This document shows, piece by piece, positions 1-10,688 of a stretch of DNA of 64,000 bases; the first letter of the stretch is position 1, and every line of letters starts with the position of its first letter. The notes beneath the pieces are model-generated. The model did not search any database, was not told the DNA's origin, and was given only the letters and a program-made list of their open reading frames with translations. A program made the translations under genes and the position numbers. Source of the stretch: Holophagales bacterium (GTDB lineage Bacteria; Acidobacteriota; Thermoanaerobaculia; UBA5066); assembly GCA_016719485.1 (NCBI GenBank), contig JADJZB010000028.1, positions 257,369 through 321,368 on the forward strand, in the 5' to 3' direction.

Positions 1-436
1 GGAGCCCCATCGCGCCGATGAGGTAGGCGACGTTCAACCCCGCGAGGAGGAGCCCTCCGGCGTAGCGCGAGAGGAGCAGCGGCACCCGTCCGACCGGCCG
101 CGAGAGATAGAGGTCGATCGTTCCCTTCTCCTGCAGGCGCGGCACGAGGTGCGCCGTCGCGAAGACGGCGAGGAACGTCGCGACGACGTAGAGGAACCCG
201 GAGAAGCCCGACTCGAAGCCGAGGACGAGCTTGTCGAGGTCGACGGTGCGCCGCCCGATCTCGAGCTCCTTGCCGAAGAGCTTCGCCCCGGCCAGGGCGC
301 CGTCCACCACGTCGAGGTTCACGGCGGCGGCGAAGAGGGCGATGAAGAGCGTGGAGAGGGTGGCATAGGCGACGAGCGTCCAGCGCGCCGCGGCCTCGCG
401 GAAGACCTCTTCGACGTTCGACGCGAGGACCTTCAC
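1..436 (-). CDS. ABC-2 type transporter permease (N-terminal 145 aa; cut by window edge)
   Basis: Membrane subunit of an ABC exporter; only the N-terminal part lies in the window. It starts at a GTG whose bases overlap the TGA of the upstream ATPase gene (GTGA, 433-436), so the two are translationally coupled. Visible are a hydrophobic segment from about residue 20 to 40, a soluble stretch, a second segment near residues 80-100 and a third near 125-145. Between the second and third is a charged loop 'LQEKGTIDLYLSRPVGR', of the type that follows the first helices in ABC-2 permeases that work with a CcmA/NatA-like ATPase. The substrate cannot be told from sequence; partner and family placement are secure, function is only 'ABC export'. 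Confidence 0.75.
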   Translation of the reverse strand, partial: MKVLASNVEEVFREAAARWTLVAYATLSTLFIALFAAAVNLDVVDGALAGAKLFGKELEIGRRTVDLDKLVLGFESGFSGFLYVVATFLAVFATAHLVPRLQEKGTIDLYLSRPVGRVPLLLSRYAGGLLLAGLNVAYLIGAMGL

Positions 437-1419
437 TGCGGCCTCCCTTCAGGCTCCGGGCCCGGGCCCGCTGCGGCGCCCTGCTCTTCCGTCGCGTCGC
501 CGGCCTTCACCAGGTCGACGAAGACGTCCTCGAGCGTCGAGCGGACCGGCGTCAGCTCGGTCACGAGGACGCCGCGGGAGCGCGCGGTGTCGACGAGGGC
601 GTTCAGGTGCTCGGCGTCCCTCGCCGTCAGCTTCACGTGCCCGTTCACCCGCTCGGCACCCGCGCCCGTCTCGCGGAAGAGTCCCAGCAGCGCCTCGTCG
701 ATTCCCGTCCCGGCGAAGCGGTAGCTGAAGCCCTGCGCCGTCAGGTCGGCGATGCGCCCGGTCGCGACCGACTTGCCCTTCCGGAGCACCGCCACCCGGT
801 CGCACGTCATCTCGATCTCGGACAGGAGATGGGAGTTGAGGAGGATCGCCGCGCCGCGGGCCGCCTCCTCGCGGAGGAGGTCGCGGATCTCGCGCCGTCC
901 CACCGGATCGACGCCGTCGGTCGGCTCGTCGAGGAGGAGGAGATCGGGCCGGTGGACGAGGGCCGAGGCGAGGCCGAGCCGCTGCGTCATCCCCTTCGAG
1001 AACTTCTTCACCTTCATGTCGGCCCAGTCGGAGAGACGGACGCGGGCGAGGAGCTCGGGAATCCGGGTTTTCAGGTCGGGGCCGGATACTCCCGACATCC
1101 GACCAAAGATCGAGAGGGTCTGCCGGGCCGAGAGGTACCCCGGGAACCGGTGCCCTTCGGGGAGGTAGCCGACGCGTCGCCGGCTCTCGGGATCGGACGC
1201 GGGAAGGCCGAACAGCTCGGCCCGCCCGGAAGTCGGAAGAGTCAGGCCCAGGAGGATCTTGACGGTCGTCGTCTTCCCCGCCCCGTTCGGTCCGAGGAGT
1301 CCGAAGACCTCGCCAGAGGCGACCTGAAGGTCAAGACCGTCCAGGGCTCTCACTTCCCGCCGCGAGAACGGGGTCCGGAAGGTCTTCGAAAGACCCTCGG
1401 CGGAGAGGATGGCGGTCAT
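433..1419 (-). CDS. ABC transporter ATP-binding protein (CcmA/NatA type)
   Basis: Cytoplasmic ATPase of an ABC-2 export system, 328 aa from the ATG at 1419; an in-frame ATG at 1446 would add nine residues. Motifs in order: Walker A 'GPNGAGKTTT' at about residues 43-52, ABC signature 'FSKGMTQRLG', Walker B 'LLLLDEPTDGVD', and the switch histidine in 'NSHLLSE'. The C-terminal 80 residues form the usual accessory domain of this subfamily. It overlaps the permease gene by four bases and follows the metallophosphoesterase gene by about 70 bases in the same direction, so it is probably co-transcribed with it. The cargo is unknown. Confidence 0.9.
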   Translation of the reverse strand: MTAILSAEGLSKTFRTPFSRREVRALDGLDLQVASGEVFGLLGPNGAGKTTTVKILLGLTLPTSGRAELFGLPASDPESRRRVGYLPEGHRFPGYLSARQTLSIFGRMSGVSGPDLKTRIPELLARVRLSDWADMKVKKFSKGMTQRLGLASALVHRPDLLLLDEPTDGVDPVGRREIRDLLREEAARGAAILLNSHLLSEIEMTCDRVAVLRKGKSVATGRIADLTAQGFSYRFAGTGIDEALLGLFRETGAGAERVNGHVKLTARDAEHLNALVDTARSRGVLVTELTPVRSTLEDVFVDLVKAGDATEEQGAAAGPGPEPEGRPQ

Positions 1420-1490
1420 GGCCCTCTCTACGGTGACCCGAGCCATCTGGTTCCCACGCGAGCCGGAATGGGGCGGAATGTCTCGTTCGC

Positions 1491-2624
1491 CTACCGGAGG
1501 TCGACCGCGAACGTCTCCTTCGCCACTCCTTTGCGCGTTGCCTCGATCGCCGTCAGGTGTGGCGGATCGCCACGTCGAGAGAGGCGAACCCGCAGGAAAC
1601 CGGCCTTCGACGTCGCGTACCGGGTCGAAGGGATCTTCGAAACGACCGTCCCTCCCGGGAAGATGCCCGAACCCGACACGAGGACCCACCGGGCGGCTGG
1701 AACGGGCGCCTCGAGGACCTGCACGGAATGATCGTGTCCGGAGGCCTGGAAGAGGGCCGGGTGCTCGTCGAGCGCCGCGGCCAGGTCGGAACGGAGCCGC
1801 CTGTACCGGCGAGAAGCGAAGTCCTGGCCCGTCCCCTTCCCGTCCCTGTACGCGACCCAGAGCGACCCGAGCCCGGGAAGCGGAACCCAGAGCGTCGGGG
1901 CGGCGTCCCGAAGGGGGAAGACGTGGGGCTTCCAGTCGCCTGTCCTCGTGCCGTGCGGCCCGCCGCTGGAGAGCGGGTGGTGCGTCAGGAGGGCGAGCGG
2001 CCCCCTCCCGGCCGCCGCCCGAAGCTGCGCGACGGCCTGCTCCGCGCTGCTGGCCGCACAGGGAGACGTCGGTCCTTCCGGGCGAGGGCCTTCGTGGTGA
2101 AGCCACCACTGCGTGTCGAGGACGGCAAGCGTCACGCCGGAAGCGGTCGGCAGGAGGAGCGGCCCCGGGCAGCCGCCTCCCGGGGCGTAGAGCAGGCGCG
2201 GAGACCGCCGCGAGAGAAACCTCTCCTGGCGGACGACCGACGCCCACCCGTTCCGGCGCATTCCGTCCCAGTCGTGGTTTCCCGGCAGGAAGAGGACCCG
2301 CGCCCCCGCGCCGAGGGCGGCGTCGGCCTGGGCCGCGAGCCGCCTCTCGCCTTCCCTCCGCCACGGGTCGGCCTCGTCCGGGAGGCCGTTCGGGTAGAGG
2401 TTGTCCCCGAGGAAGACGACGAGCGTCCGCTCCGGGTCCTTCCCCGCTTCCGTGGCGAGAGCCCGGAGCAGGGGCTCGTCTGCGGCAGGCTTGCCGGCAT
2501 CCCCGACGAGGAGCAGCGTCTCGACGCCCGCGGCGAACGGGCTCGAAGGGGGCGCTGCCACGTCGGCGGCTCCCGGCGCGGACGCGAGCCCCAGGCAGAC
2601 GAGCCCCGCCGCCGCGAGCCTCAC
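1491..2624 (-). CDS. Secreted metallophosphoesterase (calcineurin-like)
   Basis: Predicted phosphoesterase of 377 aa with an N-terminal export signal (hydrophobic residues about 3-22, ending near 'APGAADVAA'). The metal-binding blocks of the family are present in order: 'LLVGDAGK', 'GDNLYPNG', 'GNHDWDG', 'LTHHPLSSGG' and 'SGHDHSVQV'. The DAG-type first block and the GHDH last block resemble bacterial purple-acid-phosphatase-like enzymes rather than cytoplasmic nucleotidases. The GTG start at 2624 overlaps the TGA of the ParA gene (GTGA). Reaction type is well supported; the natural substrate is unknown. Confidence 0.85.
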   Translation of the reverse strand: MRLAAAGLVCLGLASAPGAADVAAPPSSPFAAGVETLLLVGDAGKPAADEPLLRALATEAGKDPERTLVVFLGDNLYPNGLPDEADPWRREGERRLAAQADAALGAGARVLFLPGNHDWDGMRRNGWASVVRQERFLSRRSPRLLYAPGGGCPGPLLLPTASGVTLAVLDTQWWLHHEGPRPEGPTSPCAASSAEQAVAQLRAAAGRGPLALLTHHPLSSGGPHGTRTGDWKPHVFPLRDAAPTLWVPLPGLGSLWVAYRDGKGTGQDFASRRYRRLRSDLAAALDEHPALFQASGHDHSVQVLEAPVPAARWVLVSGSGIFPGGTVVSKIPSTRYATSKAGFLRVRLSRRGDPPHLTAIEATRKGVAKETFAVDLR

Positions 2625-3433
2625 CGCGCCGCGGCCCGCGTTCCGGCCCGCTTCGCCGTCCCCCTCGCCGCCTTCCACAGCGTCGCCCACAGCTGCCGCA
2701 GCTCGCCGGAGAGCTTGTGCGAGGGGGCGTAGTGGACGAGCGGGGCGGACTCCTGGTGCGACTCGCGAACCTTGACCGACGCCGAGACGTACGGCGTCAG
2801 GACCGGGAGCCCCTCGGCCTTCAGCTCGTCGACGAGCTGCTGCGGAAGACGCGCCCTCGGCTGGAAGTTGTTGACGACGATCCCGGCAACCGTCAGCCCC
2901 GGGTTGTGGTCCTGCTTCACCTCTTCGACGATCTCGAGGAGGCCGTAGAGGGCGCGGCGGGAGAAGTCGTCGCAGTCGAACGGGATGAGGACCCGCTCGG
3001 CCGCGATGAGCGCCGACAGGGTGAAGAAGTTGAGGGCGGGCGGCGTGTCGAAGAAGACGTGCTCGTAGCCCGTGAGCGGCGCGAGAGCGTCGCGTAGCTT
3101 GTAGATCTTGTGCCGCCCTTCGAGCTTGGTGTGAAACGTCTCCATGAGGGGCTGCGTCGGCAGGACGTCGAGCCCCTCGAACGGCGAGGCGTGGATGAAG
3201 GTCCTGAGGCTCTCGTCGAAGAGCCGGATCGCGAGGCTCTGCTCGAAGAAGTCCGCGAGGTTCGGCCGGGCGGCCTTCGCCCGGGGCCCCAGGAGATAGT
3301 GCGACGAGCAACCCTGGGGGTCGAGATCGACGACGAGAGACCGTTTCCCCTCGTCGGCGGCCACCGCCGCGAGGTTGCTGACGAGCGTCGACTTTCCGAC
3401 GCCCCCCTTCTGGTTGAAGACGACCCATCTCAT
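2621..3433 (-). CDS. ParA/MinD-family ATPase (orphan, no ParB beside it)
   Basis: Cytoplasmic P-loop ATPase of 270 aa. The deviant Walker A 'FNQKGGVGKST' sits at residues 5-15, followed by 'VVDLDPQG' (A') and 'VFFDTPPALN' (B). These are the marks of ParA/MinD proteins that position DNA or cellular cargo by dimer cycling. A lysine/arginine-rich tail closes the protein. No ParB or parS-like repeat is seen nearby, and the gene is coupled by a GTGA overlap to a secreted phosphoesterase, so plasmid or chromosome partition is not implied. It could be a cargo-positioning ATPase or just the first gene of a transporter operon. Confidence 0.85.
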   Translation of the reverse strand: MRWVVFNQKGGVGKSTLVSNLAAVAADEGKRSLVVDLDPQGCSSHYLLGPRAKAARPNLADFFEQSLAIRLFDESLRTFIHASPFEGLDVLPTQPLMETFHTKLEGRHKIYKLRDALAPLTGYEHVFFDTPPALNFFTLSALIAAERVLIPFDCDDFSRRALYGLLEIVEEVKQDHNPGLTVAGIVVNNFQPRARLPQQLVDELKAEGLPVLTPYVSASVKVRESHQESAPLVHYAPSHKLSGELRQLWATLWKAARGTAKRAGTRAAAR

Positions 3434-3516
3434 GCGCGCCCTCCCGACCTCTGACTGGCCGGGGATCATCGCACCGGGCCTCGCGAGCACGTAACATGGA
3501 AGGGGGAGGATCGCGG

Positions 3517-5559
3517 GTGACCTCCGAGTCCCTGCTCCCGTTCTACGGCTACGTCGGAACGGCGGCCAGCGCGGCCGTGGCATCCGCCGTCCTCGCCTCG
3601 CTCCATCGCGCCCGCCAGCGGCCCTGGCTCAGGAGCTGGGCCTGGAGCTGGCTCTTTCTCACGTTTCACAGCCTCGGCTCGGCGGTCGCCTACCTCGCGG
3701 CCCGGACGGGTGTCGCGGGTCAGCCCCGGGTCGTCCTCGCCTCCCTCGCCGCGATCGCCGGCTTCGGCCAGCTCGTCTACCTCCTCGCCGGATCCCGCGA
3801 AGTCGGCACGGGCGTCCTCTTCCCGCGCCGGCGCCTCGTCCCGGTCCTCGCGGGCACGTCCATCCTCGCGGTGCTCATCGCGCTTCCGGGCTCGGCCGAC
3901 CCGTCGGCGGCCTTTCTTCGCTACGCTCTCCGCTTCGGCGTCCGGTCCCTGACGGCCGGGATCGTCTTTCTCCTCGCGGCCTTCCTCGTGAGGCGGGGCC
4001 TGCGCGAGCGCCCCACCCTCGGCCGCACGCTCGTGTCGGGATCTCTCGCCGTCACCGGCGTCCACCACCTCCACTACCTGGTGGTCGGAATCGGCGGGTT
4101 CTCGTCCGGCGTGCGCCACCCGCTCCTGACGCTCCTGAGCTCGCTCGACGTCCTGCTGGCCGTCGTCACCGTCCTCGGCATCGTCATCCTCCTCCTCGAG
4201 GACGAGAGAAACGCCGCGGTGGCGGCCGCCGCCCAGCTGGAGCACATGGCGGGGCACGACGCCCTCACGGGCCTCCCGAACCGACTGATGCTCCTCGAGC
4301 GGACCGCCCAGGCCCTCCGGCGCGCCGTCCGGGACCGCCGCTCGGTGGCCGTCCTCGCGCTCGACATCGACCGGTTCAAGCTCCTGAACGATTCCCTCGG
4401 GCACGCGACCGGCGACGAGCTCCTGCGCAGCGTCGGGACGCGGCTCAAGGGCGCCGTCCGCGAGACCGACACCGTGGCGCGCCTGTCGGGAGACGAGTTC
4501 GGCCTCCTCCTGGAGGTCCGCGACCCCGACGAGGCGGACGCCGTCGTCGAGAAGATCCGCGCCGCCACGAAGAGGCCCTTCGTCCTCAACGGCCGGGAGG
4601 TCCACGTCACGCTGAGCGGCGGGCTCGCCGTCTCTCCCCGGCACGGCGACGTCGCGGAAACCCTTCTCGCCGCCGCCGACATCGCATCCTCCCGGGCGCG
4701 AGACGACGGGCGCGACACCATCCTGGCCTTCGACCCGTCGCTGAACGAGGCGGCGCGCAAGACGGTGGCCCTCGAGGGGGCCATACGCAAAGCCCTCACC
4801 GAAGGCGAGCTGAAGCTCTTCTACCAGCCCATCGTCTCCGTCGCGACGGGTCGGATCGAAGGGTTCGAGGCGCTCCTGCGCTGGGAAAGCGCCGAGCTCG
4901 GCCAGGTGCCCCCGTCCGACTTCATCCACCTCGCCGAGGCGAACGGCCTCATCGTCCCGATCGGCCGCTGGGCCCTGAAGACGGCCTGCGCCCAGGCCCG
5001 CGAATGGCAGAAGGCGGGCACCCCGACCCGGGTCTCGGTGAACCTCTCGGCGCGGGAGTTCCGGCAGCCCGACCTCTACCTGACCGTCCGCGACACCCTC
5101 TCCGAGACGGGCCTTCCGGCTCCGTTTCTCGACCTGGAGATCACCGAGCGCGTCGCCATGGAGAGCCCCGACGTCTCGCAGTTCGTCCTGCGCGAGCTGC
5201 AGTCCCTCGGGGTCTCGATCTCGATCGACGACTTCGGTACCGGCTATTCCTCCCTCGCCTACCTCCGGACCTTTCCGGTCGACACGCTCAAGATCGACGG
5301 CTCGTTCATCCAGGCGATGGCCAGCGACCCGCAGTCGGCCGCCATCGTCCGGTCGGTCATCGACCTGGCGCACAACCTGAAGCTCGGGACGGTCGCCGAA
5401 GGGGTCGAAACGGACGAGCAGGTCGCGATCCTCCGTCGCGCCGCGTGCGACCGGATCCAGGGATACGTCGTCAGCCGCCCTCTCCCGGCCGCCGAGGCGA
5501 CGTTCCTCCTCATCGGCGACCGCCGGGTGGCCCGGGCCTCCGGCGGCTCCGTGGCCTGA
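3517..5559 (+). CDS. Membrane-bound diguanylate cyclase/phosphodiesterase (GGDEF-EAL)
   Basis: Bifunctional cyclic-di-GMP enzyme, about 680 aa. The N-terminal 240 residues hold roughly seven hydrophobic helices (a membrane sensor module), then a GGDEF domain and a full EAL domain. The cyclase active-site loop reads 'SGDEF' rather than GGDEF, preceded five residues earlier by an I-site 'RETD'. The EAL domain keeps 'EGFEALLRW', 'NLSAREF', 'LEITERV', 'DDFGTGYSS', 'LKIDGSFI' and 'AEGVET', so phosphodiesterase activity looks intact. I chose the GTG at 3517 because 'agggggagga' lies six bases upstream; the ATG at 3496 has no such site. It is divergent from the ParA operon. Confidence 0.92.
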   Translation: MTSESLLPFYGYVGTAASAAVASAVLASLHRARQRPWLRSWAWSWLFLTFHSLGSAVAYLAARTGVAGQPRVVLASLAAIAGFGQLVYLLAGSREVGTGVLFPRRRLVPVLAGTSILAVLIALPGSADPSAAFLRYALRFGVRSLTAGIVFLLAAFLVRRGLRERPTLGRTLVSGSLAVTGVHHLHYLVVGIGGFSSGVRHPLLTLLSSLDVLLAVVTVLGIVILLLEDERNAAVAAAAQLEHMAGHDALTGLPNRLMLLERTAQALRRAVRDRRSVAVLALDIDRFKLLNDSLGHATGDELLRSVGTRLKGAVRETDTVARLSGDEFGLLLEVRDPDEADAVVEKIRAATKRPFVLNGREVHVTLSGGLAVSPRHGDVAETLLAAADIASSRARDDGRDTILAFDPSLNEAARKTVALEGAIRKALTEGELKLFYQPIVSVATGRIEGFEALLRWESAELGQVPPSDFIHLAEANGLIVPIGRWALKTACAQAREWQKAGTPTRVSVNLSAREFRQPDLYLTVRDTLSETGLPAPFLDLEITERVAMESPDVSQFVLRELQSLGVSISIDDFGTGYSSLAYLRTFPVDTLKIDGSFIQAMASDPQSAAIVRSVIDLAHNLKLGTVAEGVETDEQVAILRRAACDRIQGYVVSRPLPAAEATFLLIGDRRVARASGGSVA

Positions 5560-5613
5560 GCCTCTTCGCCTTCCCTTCCGCCCGTCCGTAGAATCGACGC
5601 AGGAGGTCCTGCC

Positions 5614-5892
5614 ATGCCCGTCTACGAGTACCGTTGCCGCGCCTGCGGAAAGAAGACCGAGGACCTCGTCCTGGCCGGCGACGCCGCCGGCTACGTCCCC
5701 GAGTGCGCCCACTGCGGCTCCGGCGACCTCGGCCGCCTCCTCTCGACCTTTGCCGCCCACGGCGGAGACAAGGGAGGCGATTCCTTCGACGCCCCGTGCG
5801 GCATGGGCTCCTGCGAGACAGGGGACATGAGCGCCTGCGGCATGGGCGGCTGCGGGATGGGGGGCGGGATGGGGGGCGGATTCGACGATTAG
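5614..5892 (+). CDS. FmdB-family zinc-ribbon protein with Cys/Gly/Met-rich tail
   Basis: Small 92-aa protein. Residues 1-40 match the FmdB/CxxC zinc ribbon: 'MPVYEYRCRACGKK' then 'PECAHCGSGDL', giving CxxC...CxxC. FmdB proteins are widespread and loosely linked to regulation of metal enzymes; no firm biochemical role is established. The last 30 residues are unusual: a low-complexity run built from CGMG units ('CGMGSC', 'ACGMGGCGMGGGMGGG') ending in acidic residues, which could bind further metal. A very good ribosome-binding site, 'aggaggt', sits before the ATG. It lies just ahead of aconitase, an Fe-S enzyme, though nothing in the sequence proves they are linked. Confidence 0.85.
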   Translation: MPVYEYRCRACGKKTEDLVLAGDAAGYVPECAHCGSGDLGRLLSTFAAHGGDKGGDSFDAPCGMGSCETGDMSACGMGGCGMGGGMGGGFDD

Positions 5893-5935
5893 AATCCCCG
5901 CCGGTCCTGTTTTCGAGCCGACCGCCGGAGGAACG

Positions 5936-8603
<2,668 letters not shown>

Positions 8604-8635
8604 GACGGCACCGGAAACAGACCGATTCGCCAGGA

Positions 8636-8664
8636 GGGCCGCGGGAGAGATCCCGCGGCCCTTT
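8636..8664. terminator. Hairpin terminator between convergent acnA and the AAA ATPase gene
   Basis: An 11-bp perfect stem (8636-8646 with 8651-8661, arms 'gggccgcggga' and 'tcccgcggccc') with a four-base loop, followed by a short T run on the plus strand. It sits 33 bases after the aconitase stop and just beyond the stop of the convergent ATPase gene, so it may serve both strands. Confidence 0.75.
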
Positions 8665-8670
8665 CCGTCG

Positions 8671-10113
8671 TCAGGCTGTGCTGATGGCTCCGGCGAACCG
8701 CGCGAGGACGCGCCGCGCCACGTCCCCGGCGGGCTGCGCGACCGATTCCGCGCCGACCCACAGGGCGTAGAGCGCCGCCGGGACGAGACGGACGTCGACT
8801 CCGTCGACCCGCAGCGTCGAGCGCGCGGTGCGCGTCGTCACGACGGTCTCTCCGAGGTCGTGCTGCCGCGCGAAGAGAACCGCCGCCGCGATCTCAGACG
8901 GATCTGTCAGCGGACGATCGGTCCACTTCACCTCGGTCACCCACGTCGGCCTCTGGGCCGCGTCGATTCCGACGAGGTCGACCTCCCCCCCTTCGCGATC
9001 CCACCGTGCGTAGTGGATCGGCGTCCGGGCGTGAAACCACTGCGCGAAGACGGCCGTCTCGACGAGGTCGCCCGTCGCCGGGTCGTCGGCCGACACCGGC
9101 GCGAAGAGCGCCGCGCGCATCGACGGGTTCGTCAGGTAGACCTTGAACGCCGTCGCCCGCTGGAAGCGCCGGGCGTTGCGGTCCACCCGGTGAACGACCT
9201 TCAGCAGGAAGGCCGCCTCGAGATACTCGATGTACCTCTTGAGCGTGTTCTTCGCGACCCCTGACTTCTTCGAGAGCGCCTCGAGGGAAACCTCATTCGC
9301 CGAGTTGAACGCGAGCGTGGTGAAGAGCGCGTTCAGCTCCTGCACGTCCTCGATGCCGTAGAGGGTCGGCAGGTCGCGCAGGAGGACCTTGTCGATGATG
9401 TCGGCCTTCACGAAACGACCGGGGTCCGCCTGGATCTCTGGCGAGAGCGCCACCTCGGGATACCCGCCGAAGTTGACGTAGGAGACGAAGCGGCGGTTGA
9501 GCGCCTCGATGTCCGCCGTCGGATTGGGCGCCCCGCGCTCGGGTTCCGTCAGAGAGAGGTACTCGGAGAACGTGAGCGGCGGCAGGAGGAAGTCGGTGAA
9601 TCGCCCCGCCCCAGACTCCTGGCTCTTCCGCTTCAGCGCCGCCGCCGCCGAGCCGGACGCGACGAACCGCACCGACGGGTGCTGGTCGACGAGCGCCTTG
9701 AGGTGCCTCTCCCAGTCTCGCAGGTACTGGATCTCGTCGAAGAAGACGAACATCTCCCCGCCTGCGGTCGAAAGCCCGGTCGCCTCCTCCCAGGCCGAGA
9801 GGAGGTCGGCGAGGCCGAGGCCGTTGAAGAGGGGGTGGTCCACGGAGACGTAGAGGATCCTTTCCGGCCGAACACCCCGATCGAGGAGGACGCGGACGGC
9901 GTGCCGAATAAGGACGGTTTTGCCGACGCGCCGCGGCCCCATCAGGAGGACCGCGCGCCGGACCGGCGCGTCGAACGCGAGGGCCGTGAACTGATCGAGG
10001 TAGGCGCGAGGCGTCAGCCGGTCGTCGGGCTCTGGAATCCGGTGAGGCGCTGCCCACCACCCGTTGTCGGCCGTGATCCGCCGAAGCACCTCCTCGCGCG
10101 GGATCTCTCGCAC
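8671..10113 (-). CDS. AAA-family ATPase with DUF4143 domain
   Basis: 480-aa ATPase of the 'ATP-binding protein/DUF4143' family, often found in accessory DNA. The N-terminal AAA domain shows Walker A 'GPRRVGKTVLIRH' near residue 60 and Walker B 'MFVFFDEIQYL', then the family block 'VRFVASGSAAAAL'. A winged-helix-like segment ('SLEALSKKSGVAKNTLKRY') follows. The C-terminal part has 'GEVDLVGID' and 'WVTEVKW', the spacing of a PD-(D/E)xK nuclease-like fold, consistent with the DUF4143 region. It starts at a GTG. It is flanked on one side by acnA and on the other by a decayed piece of acnA, suggesting arrival with a local duplication. Physiological role is unknown for the family. Confidence 0.88.
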   Translation of the reverse strand: MREIPREEVLRRITADNGWWAAPHRIPEPDDRLTPRAYLDQFTALAFDAPVRRAVLLMGPRRVGKTVLIRHAVRVLLDRGVRPERILYVSVDHPLFNGLGLADLLSAWEEATGLSTAGGEMFVFFDEIQYLRDWERHLKALVDQHPSVRFVASGSAAAALKRKSQESGAGRFTDFLLPPLTFSEYLSLTEPERGAPNPTADIEALNRRFVSYVNFGGYPEVALSPEIQADPGRFVKADIIDKVLLRDLPTLYGIEDVQELNALFTTLAFNSANEVSLEALSKKSGVAKNTLKRYIEYLEAAFLLKVVHRVDRNARRFQRATAFKVYLTNPSMRAALFAPVSADDPATGDLVETAVFAQWFHARTPIHYARWDREGGEVDLVGIDAAQRPTWVTEVKWTDRPLTDPSEIAAAVLFARQHDLGETVVTTRTARSTLRVDGVDVRLVPAALYALWVGAESVAQPAGDVARRVLARFAGAISTA

Positions 10114-10500
10114 GGCCCCACCCTACCGCTCGTGGTAAATAGAGTCAACACGCTGATCTTAGCCGATACGTTGCACGCAAAATACTGTGGCACAGAGTGA
10201 TACATCAGTCGGACAGTGAACTGCCGCCGATCTCGGGGCGTTCGGAGGTCACGGTGGGCCTGCTCTTCCTGGTCGGAAGACCCCCTCCCGATGCCACGCC
10301 AGGTACGACCGATCCCCACCCTCGAGTCCATGGGCACGGAGCAGCCCGGCGCGGCCGCGTCGGCGCCGCTCGCCGGGACCGAGGAGATCGCTCGCGGGCG
10401 GGGACGTTCTCGAGGAACGTGTCGAGCTCCTCGATCTGGCTGCTCGGCAGTGCGTTCATCGGGTAGATGTCGATGGCACGCGTCCGCCGCGCACCGAACT
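10114..10500. other. Gene-poor stretch upstream of the AAA ATPase
   Basis: No convincing gene is seen here. The part next to the ATPase start (about 10125-10200) is AT-richer than its surroundings and probably carries that gene's promoter on the minus strand. Short open frames exist on both strands; a minus-strand frame around 10360-10480 reads 'IDIYPMNALPSSQIEEL', which looks protein-like but has no recognisable family and no good start, so it may be the remnant of another gene. Confidence 0.5.
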
Positions 10501-10529
10501 CATGCCGACGCCTGTGCTTCCAGCCCCAA

Positions 10530-10645
10530 GCTCGAGCGGAACCACCGCTCGAACTTCGCCGGCATCGGGGTCCTCTCGCTCGAGTTCGCCGCGGCAGACG
10601 CCACGAAGAAGACCTTCACCGCCACCCTGCGCCTCGTCATCGCCC
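10530..10645 (+). pseudogene. Decayed fragment duplicating the 3' end of aconitase
   Basis: Reads 'ERNHRSNFAGIGVLSLEF' then 'ATKKTFTATLRL', matching the AcnA C-terminal blocks 'ERIHRSNLAGMGVLPLQF' (about 8322-8375) and 'TKKTFTATLRL' (about 8494-8527). The roughly 110 bases that separate these blocks in the intact gene are deleted. The nucleotide match is clear over both blocks with scattered substitutions. It is not an active gene: no domain remains and the frame runs on into unrelated sequence ending at 10677. Confidence 0.8.
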
Positions 10646-10688
10646 GTCACGCTTGCACCGGCGAGATCCGCATGTAGAGTTCCGTGCG

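Noticed and set aside
2621..3433. Plasmid partition locus
   Set aside because: No ParB gene, no iterons or parS-like repeats and no replication gene; the ATPase sits in a phosphoesterase/transporter operon.
10205..10459. Small minus-strand gene in the gene-poor stretch near the AAA ATPase
   Set aside because: A short protein-like stretch is visible, but the remainder is Arg/Pro-rich low-complexity sequence with no domain and no ribosome-binding site.
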